From positions 9,005,506 through 9,030,505 of the forward strand of contig CM022670.1 of the NCBI GenBank assembly GCA_012295275.1: a stretch of DNA of 25,000 bases, in the 5' to 3' direction. Under the pieces are notes generated by a model. It saw only the letters and a list, made by a program, of their open reading frames with translations, was not told where the DNA came from and searched no databases. Positions 22,129 to 25,000 of this stretch are shown here, piece after piece (positions within the stretch are counted from its first letter, which is position 1; each line of letters begins with the position of its first letter). The position numbers and the translations under genes were made by a program. The stretch comes from Chrysomallon squamiferum. Taxonomy: Eukaryota > Mollusca > Gastropoda > Neomphalida > Peltospiridae.

Positions 22129-22161
<33 letters not shown>
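22129..22161 (+). repeat. A33 homopolymer
   Basis: A run of 33 A lies about 120 bp beyond the stop codon of gene C. It could be the tail of a plus-strand retroposon, but the sequence to its left shows no recognisable SINE promoter. Confidence 0.9.
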
Positions 22162-22163
<2 letters not shown>

Positions 22164-22282
22164 ATCGTTTCTGTTGTTGTAAGTGTAAAAGTCTTACAAA
22201 ATAGCTGCGTGTAGCACGTTTTGGCATCAAGGCAATTTTCCCGGTGATCTAGAAAGATGTCACCTGGTCTAGCGAAATTAGG

Positions 22283-23713
22283 TCAACTGGCTTCCATTAG
22301 TGTCTTCCGCTTTCGCCGTTTGATTTTCTCCCTCAGAGAAGGCGCCAGTTTTACTGACGTCGGTCGATCGTAAATTTCTTCAATTTTTTCTGGACTAGTC
22401 TTTAACGTGTAAACTATTTCCAGCTGTAACAGCTGGTTGGAAAGTCCGTTCGTTTCAGTTTCCAGTTTCTCCACACTGTCTGAGAATTTGTCCAGATCCG
22501 TCTTCAAAGCACTGTACGATTTCTCGTTAGTTCCCACCTTTTCCTCCAGCAGCACCTTCTCCTGCGACTTGACGACTATTTCTTCTTGGATGTTTGTCAA
22601 GTCGCGTTCGATTGTCAAGAGAACTTGTTCCAAATTTTTCACCTGTCTGAGAAGCCTTGACCGCTTCATCTGCAGGTTGTAATTCCTTTTGGTCTGCGAG
22701 AGAGTGATCTTAAGAAAGTCCACCATGTTTTCCATTTGCTGTTTCTCCTCGTACTTACACTTCTTTTCGTTTCCCTTCCCGCTCATTTCGTCTTCTAAAG
22801 CGTTCAAGTCTGTTTCGATCTTCTGCAGTTTTTCCTTGTTGTTGGCCAAAAGGATGGACGCTGCCCGGACAGTTTTTTCAAACTTTTTGTGTTTCTCTTT
22901 TTTGGTTCTGAGATCTTCTTCGGCTCGTCTGGTGATGCTGCGGGTTTCCCTGATGTAGTTGTTTATCTCGTGCACGTATTTCTCGTCCCGCGCCAGCCAC
23001 TGTCTGGCAATGCCGCACATTCGTCTGATTTTGTCCGTAACGTCCGCGATAAACTTGAGAAGCGGAAAAGCCTTAATATCACAACACACCAAAAGTCTTT
23101 TCGAAAACGGCGTGGTGTCAAACAGGTCTTGATGGAGCCCGCCGTTGTAGCTTTTTATCAGAAGATGCGTGTTCGTGAGCAAAGACTCCGCTTCGTTCAG
23201 GTATCCCGATATCTCCTCCGTGTACTTCACGCTGACTTCCAGCTGAATACCCGTCTCTGTGTAACTCGTGCAGTTCAGTTTAAACCTGTTCAACACGTTC
23301 TTTTGAAACTTGAAGACTAGGTTCAGACAGCTTTCCGTTGCCGTTTTAATGCTGTCCCAGAATTCCGTGAGCACATCCACACATTCTTGGTCCACGTGAA
23401 GGTCTCTGATTGTGTTGAGCAAAGCCACCAGGCGAACTTCGCCATCGATGACTTCGAGTTTCTTGTCGTTCTTACGCAGTTCGCTGTTTGCCTGTAGAAA
23501 CCGTGCGTCGCATCTCTTGAGAAACTCGACAAACTTGTCCTCGTCAACCTCGTCGCTGTGGTAGTAGGTGAGTTGTATCTGAACAAGGTCGTCTTCCACT
23601 TCTTTTATTTTGTTCCTGAGATAGTCCAAACCTTCGAAGTACACCTTCTGTAGTCCGTTCTGAGGTCCTCTGTCTGTGTCACTGTTTGAGTGACTCACCG
23701 CAACCGACTCCTG
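22283..23713 (-). CDS. Gene C, terminal exon: uncharacterised coiled-coil protein (476 residues, 5' end outside window)
   Basis: I do not recognise the family. The exon follows a strong acceptor (GTCTCTTTCAG, phase 0; the CAGCAG leaves a one-codon choice of site) and stops at TGA 22283-22285. Numbering from the first exon residue, 1-20 is polar; 21-100 is charged and helical (YLRNKIKEVEDDL); 101-235 is mixed helical with a hydrophobic patch, LLVCCDIKAFPLLKFIADV (207-225), and MCGIARQWLARDEKYVHEIN; 240-432 is Lys/Glu-rich heptad-like coiled coil; 461-471 is a basic REKIKRRKRKT tail, possibly a nuclear localisation signal. There is no membrane segment or signal peptide. The first Met is residue 232, so translation must begin in an upstream exon, which I cannot find before 25000. 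The 37 open codons before the acceptor are intron. Composition suggests a structural or adaptor role, which is inference. Confidence 0.8.
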   Translation of the reverse strand, partial: QESVAVSHSNSDTDRGPQNGLQKVYFEGLDYLRNKIKEVEDDLVQIQLTYYHSDEVDEDKFVEFLKRCDARFLQANSELRKNDKKLEVIDGEVRLVALLNTIRDLHVDQECVDVLTEFWDSIKTATESCLNLVFKFQKNVLNRFKLNCTSYTETGIQLEVSVKYTEEISGYLNEAESLLTNTHLLIKSYNGGLHQDLFDTTPFSKRLLVCCDIKAFPLLKFIADVTDKIRRMCGIARQWLARDEKYVHEINNYIRETRSITRRAEEDLRTKKEKHKKFEKTVRAASILLANNKEKLQKIETDLNALEDEMSGKGNEKKCKYEEKQQMENMVDFLKITLSQTKRNYNLQMKRSRLLRQVKNLEQVLLTIERDLTNIQEEIVVKSQEKVLLEEKVGTNEKSYSALKTDLDKFSDSVEKLETETNGLSNQLLQLEIVYTLKTSPEKIEEIYDRPTSVKLAPSLREKIKRRKRKTLMEAS

Positions 23714-23830
23714 CTGAAAGAGACAGATATCACGTACAAGAGTTTCAATACCAACATAAACACACACAGACTCCTGCTGAAATATAAATATATATACATA
23801 CGTAAAAATAATTTTCAATACCAATATAAA
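23706..23830 (-). repeat. Tandem duplication of the gene C 3' splice site
   Basis: GACTCCTGCTGAAA occurs at 23706 and again at 23769 (63 bp apart), and TTTCAATACCA follows each copy at 23743 and 23813. On the minus strand both copies read as a T-rich tract, then TTTCAGCAGGAGTC, so two complete acceptors sit in the same phase. Use of the outer one would add 21 codons with no stop. Confidence 0.8.
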
Positions 23831-23879
23831 TATACACAGATAAAATTACATATATATAATTAGATAATATATAATTACA

Positions 23880-24300
23880 TACATGTAGTAATTAGATAAT
23901 TATATACGTGTACCTAATTAGATATATAAATATATAGTAAGATATAATTACATATATGTACGTAATTAGATATATAAATATATAGTTAGACATAATTACA
24001 TATATGTACGTAATTAGATATATAAATATATAGTTAGACATAATTACATATATAGTAATTAGATATACAAATATATAGTTAGACATAATTACATATATGT
24101 ACGTAATTAGATATATAAATATATAGTAAGACATAATTACATACATGTAGTAATTAGATATATAAATATATAGTAAGACATAATTACATACATGAAGTAA
24201 TTATCTATATAAATATATAGTAAAATATAATTACACAGACGCACATTAAACTGTAATGGTACGTAATTAGATATATAAACAGTCAGACATAACTGCATAC
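23880..24300. repeat. 48-bp AT-rich minisatellite, about 8-9 copies
   Basis: TAATTAGATA starts at 23889, 23915, 23963, 24011, 24056, 24104 and 24151, with degenerate copies at 24198 and 24264; most spacings are 45-48 bp. Each unit has GTAATTA near its start and the inverted TAATTAC about 24 bp further on, so it can form hairpins. A unit length divisible by three keeps an 84-codon minus-strand frame open (repeats of YIFIYLITYIYVIMSN). It lies in the gene C intron and is not a gene. Confidence 0.9.
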
Positions 24301-25000
24301 ATGTACATAAAACTATTTACGTACATAATTTGATATAACAATAGAGATATAGAAGATATATAATTATATTCAAGCACATAAAATAATAATGGATTCATTT
24401 GACTTCTAGGTATTAAACACCACGTTATGTTATTTCTTGCATGGCTTACCTCATGTCAACTGATATCATACACACATACATACTAATATATGCATATACA
24501 AACACACATGCAGTAACACATACATATGCACATACAAACACACATGCAGTAACACACGTACACAAACACACACCAACATCCACACGTTTTTCTATTTCGA
24601 TAATCGTTTAATAATTTTAATATGAAAAATTATTTGTTGTACGATGTTTTGGTTGTCTTTATTTTGTTTTCTATTATTATAGTGTTTTTATTTTTTATTA
24701 TTATTGTTTTTTGTTTGTTTGTTTAATCCCTACAAATGTGAATATCAATCCATCGGAAAAAATTATCTGACATAAGCACTGTCAAGGTTAAGAATGAAGT
24801 CATTACGTGTATGACAAATATTTTCAATAAACAGAAATAATGCTTAAACGTTTGAATCGGTTTGTTAAGTATTCAGCATTGTTTGAAAACGTTCACATAG
24901 TTCAAACTATAATTATATTCTCTTTTGGTATCGATCAAATTTCTCGGTACATTTAAGAAATACAAACATACTTACATTTATATGAAAATAACATTTAAAT
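24301..25000. other. Intronic or upstream DNA of gene C, no exon seen
   Basis: AT-rich sequence. The only structures are a two-copy 36-bp repeat, listed separately, and TTTG/TTA runs at about 24655-24725. No upstream exon of gene C can be supported. Confidence 0.5.
24490..24556. repeat. 36-bp tandem duplication, CA-rich
   Basis: ATGCA(T/C)ATACAAACACACAT followed by GCAGTAACACA occurs at 24490 and 24526, nearly identical, within a CA/TA-rich stretch. Confidence 0.85.

Larger units (their letters stand above)
16372..22282. other. Repeat-rich spacer between convergent ANAPC10 and gene C
   Basis: About 5.9 kb with no gene I can support. It contains homopolymer T/A runs, microsatellites and two diverged direct duplications (listed separately). 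Unique sequence lies at 18200-18830, 19200-20090, 20640-21470 and 21560-22120. Open frames of 66-99 codons here are hydrophobic or repeat-derived and lack splice or domain support. The one at 21717-21995 (92 codons, plus) has two hydrophobic patches, but its Kozak context and composition are unremarkable. Confidence 0.55.

Noticed and set aside
22437-23320. Three plus-strand frames (81, 89 and 143 codons) opposite gene C
   Set aside because: They are shadows of a GC-richer coding exon. Their Ser/Phe-rich composition is the antisense of Lys/Glu-rich coiled coil.
23714-23824. First 37 codons of the 513-codon minus-strand frame, including its ATG
   Set aside because: Two T-rich tracts ending in TTTCAG show that this is intron. 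The ATG at 23824 lies in AT-rich intronic sequence with no promoter features, so it is not the gene C start.
23892-24146. 84-codon minus-strand frame of 16-residue repeats
   Set aside because: It is only the 48-bp minisatellite read in a frame that the unit length keeps open. It is intronic.
23880-24300. CRISPR-like array
   Set aside because: The repeats are contiguous, AT-rich and degenerate, with no unique spacers, in a eukaryotic intron.

Overview
This is animal nuclear DNA. It is AT-rich and crowded with microsatellites and homopolymer runs, and its genes are split by introns with GT/AG boundaries. There are no bacterial-style operons, no CRISPR array and no tRNA or rRNA gene that I can recognise. 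The one gene I can name, ANAPC10, shows it is a metazoan. The repeat texture (TATG/TA arrays, a tRNA-like SINE with a GAAA tail, a recurring AAAGGGAAATAATC motif) looks lophotrochozoan and probably molluscan, but that is an impression rather than proof.

Layout. Minus-strand gene A occupies about 10.45 kb down to 1.66 kb. It has a CpG-rich promoter (about 10080-10450), a first coding exon (10079-9769) with a strong Kozak start and a consensus donor, and, about 7.6 kb away, a terminal coding exon (2181-1803) with a clean acceptor in the matching phase and a poly(A) signal at 1664-1659. Joined, they would encode a disordered, Ser/Thr/Asp-rich protein of 229 residues that I do not recognise. The large intron holds (TC)n/(CA)n and TATG arrays, a SINE-like element at about 6165-6395, a second poly(A)-ended segment on the minus strand at 5227-5520, and a 42-bp minisatellite.

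Plus-strand gene B is ANAPC10 (APC10/DOC1), in three exons between 14181 and 16069. It encodes a complete 187-residue subunit of the anaphase-promoting complex, with the Doc-domain signature and the C-terminal Ile-Arg tail. It lies head-to-head with gene A, with start codons 4.1 kb apart. The gap holds only repeats and one unexplained CpG-containing island at 12.7-13.0 kb.

Minus-strand gene C enters from beyond the right edge. Its terminal exon (22283-23713) encodes 476 residues of a coiled-coil protein with a basic C-terminus, of unknown function. It converges with ANAPC10 across about 6.2 kb of repeat-rich DNA. The 3' splice site of this exon is tandemly duplicated 63 bp upstream, in frame, and a 48-bp AT minisatellite lies in the adjacent intron.

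The three genes show no obvious functional link, and I found no mobile defence system, biosynthetic cluster or clearly new multi-gene system. The best leads are two unusual 3' splice sites (a poly(A) run in place of the polypyrimidine tract in ANAPC10 intron 1, and the duplicated acceptor of gene C) and the two unrecognised proteins.
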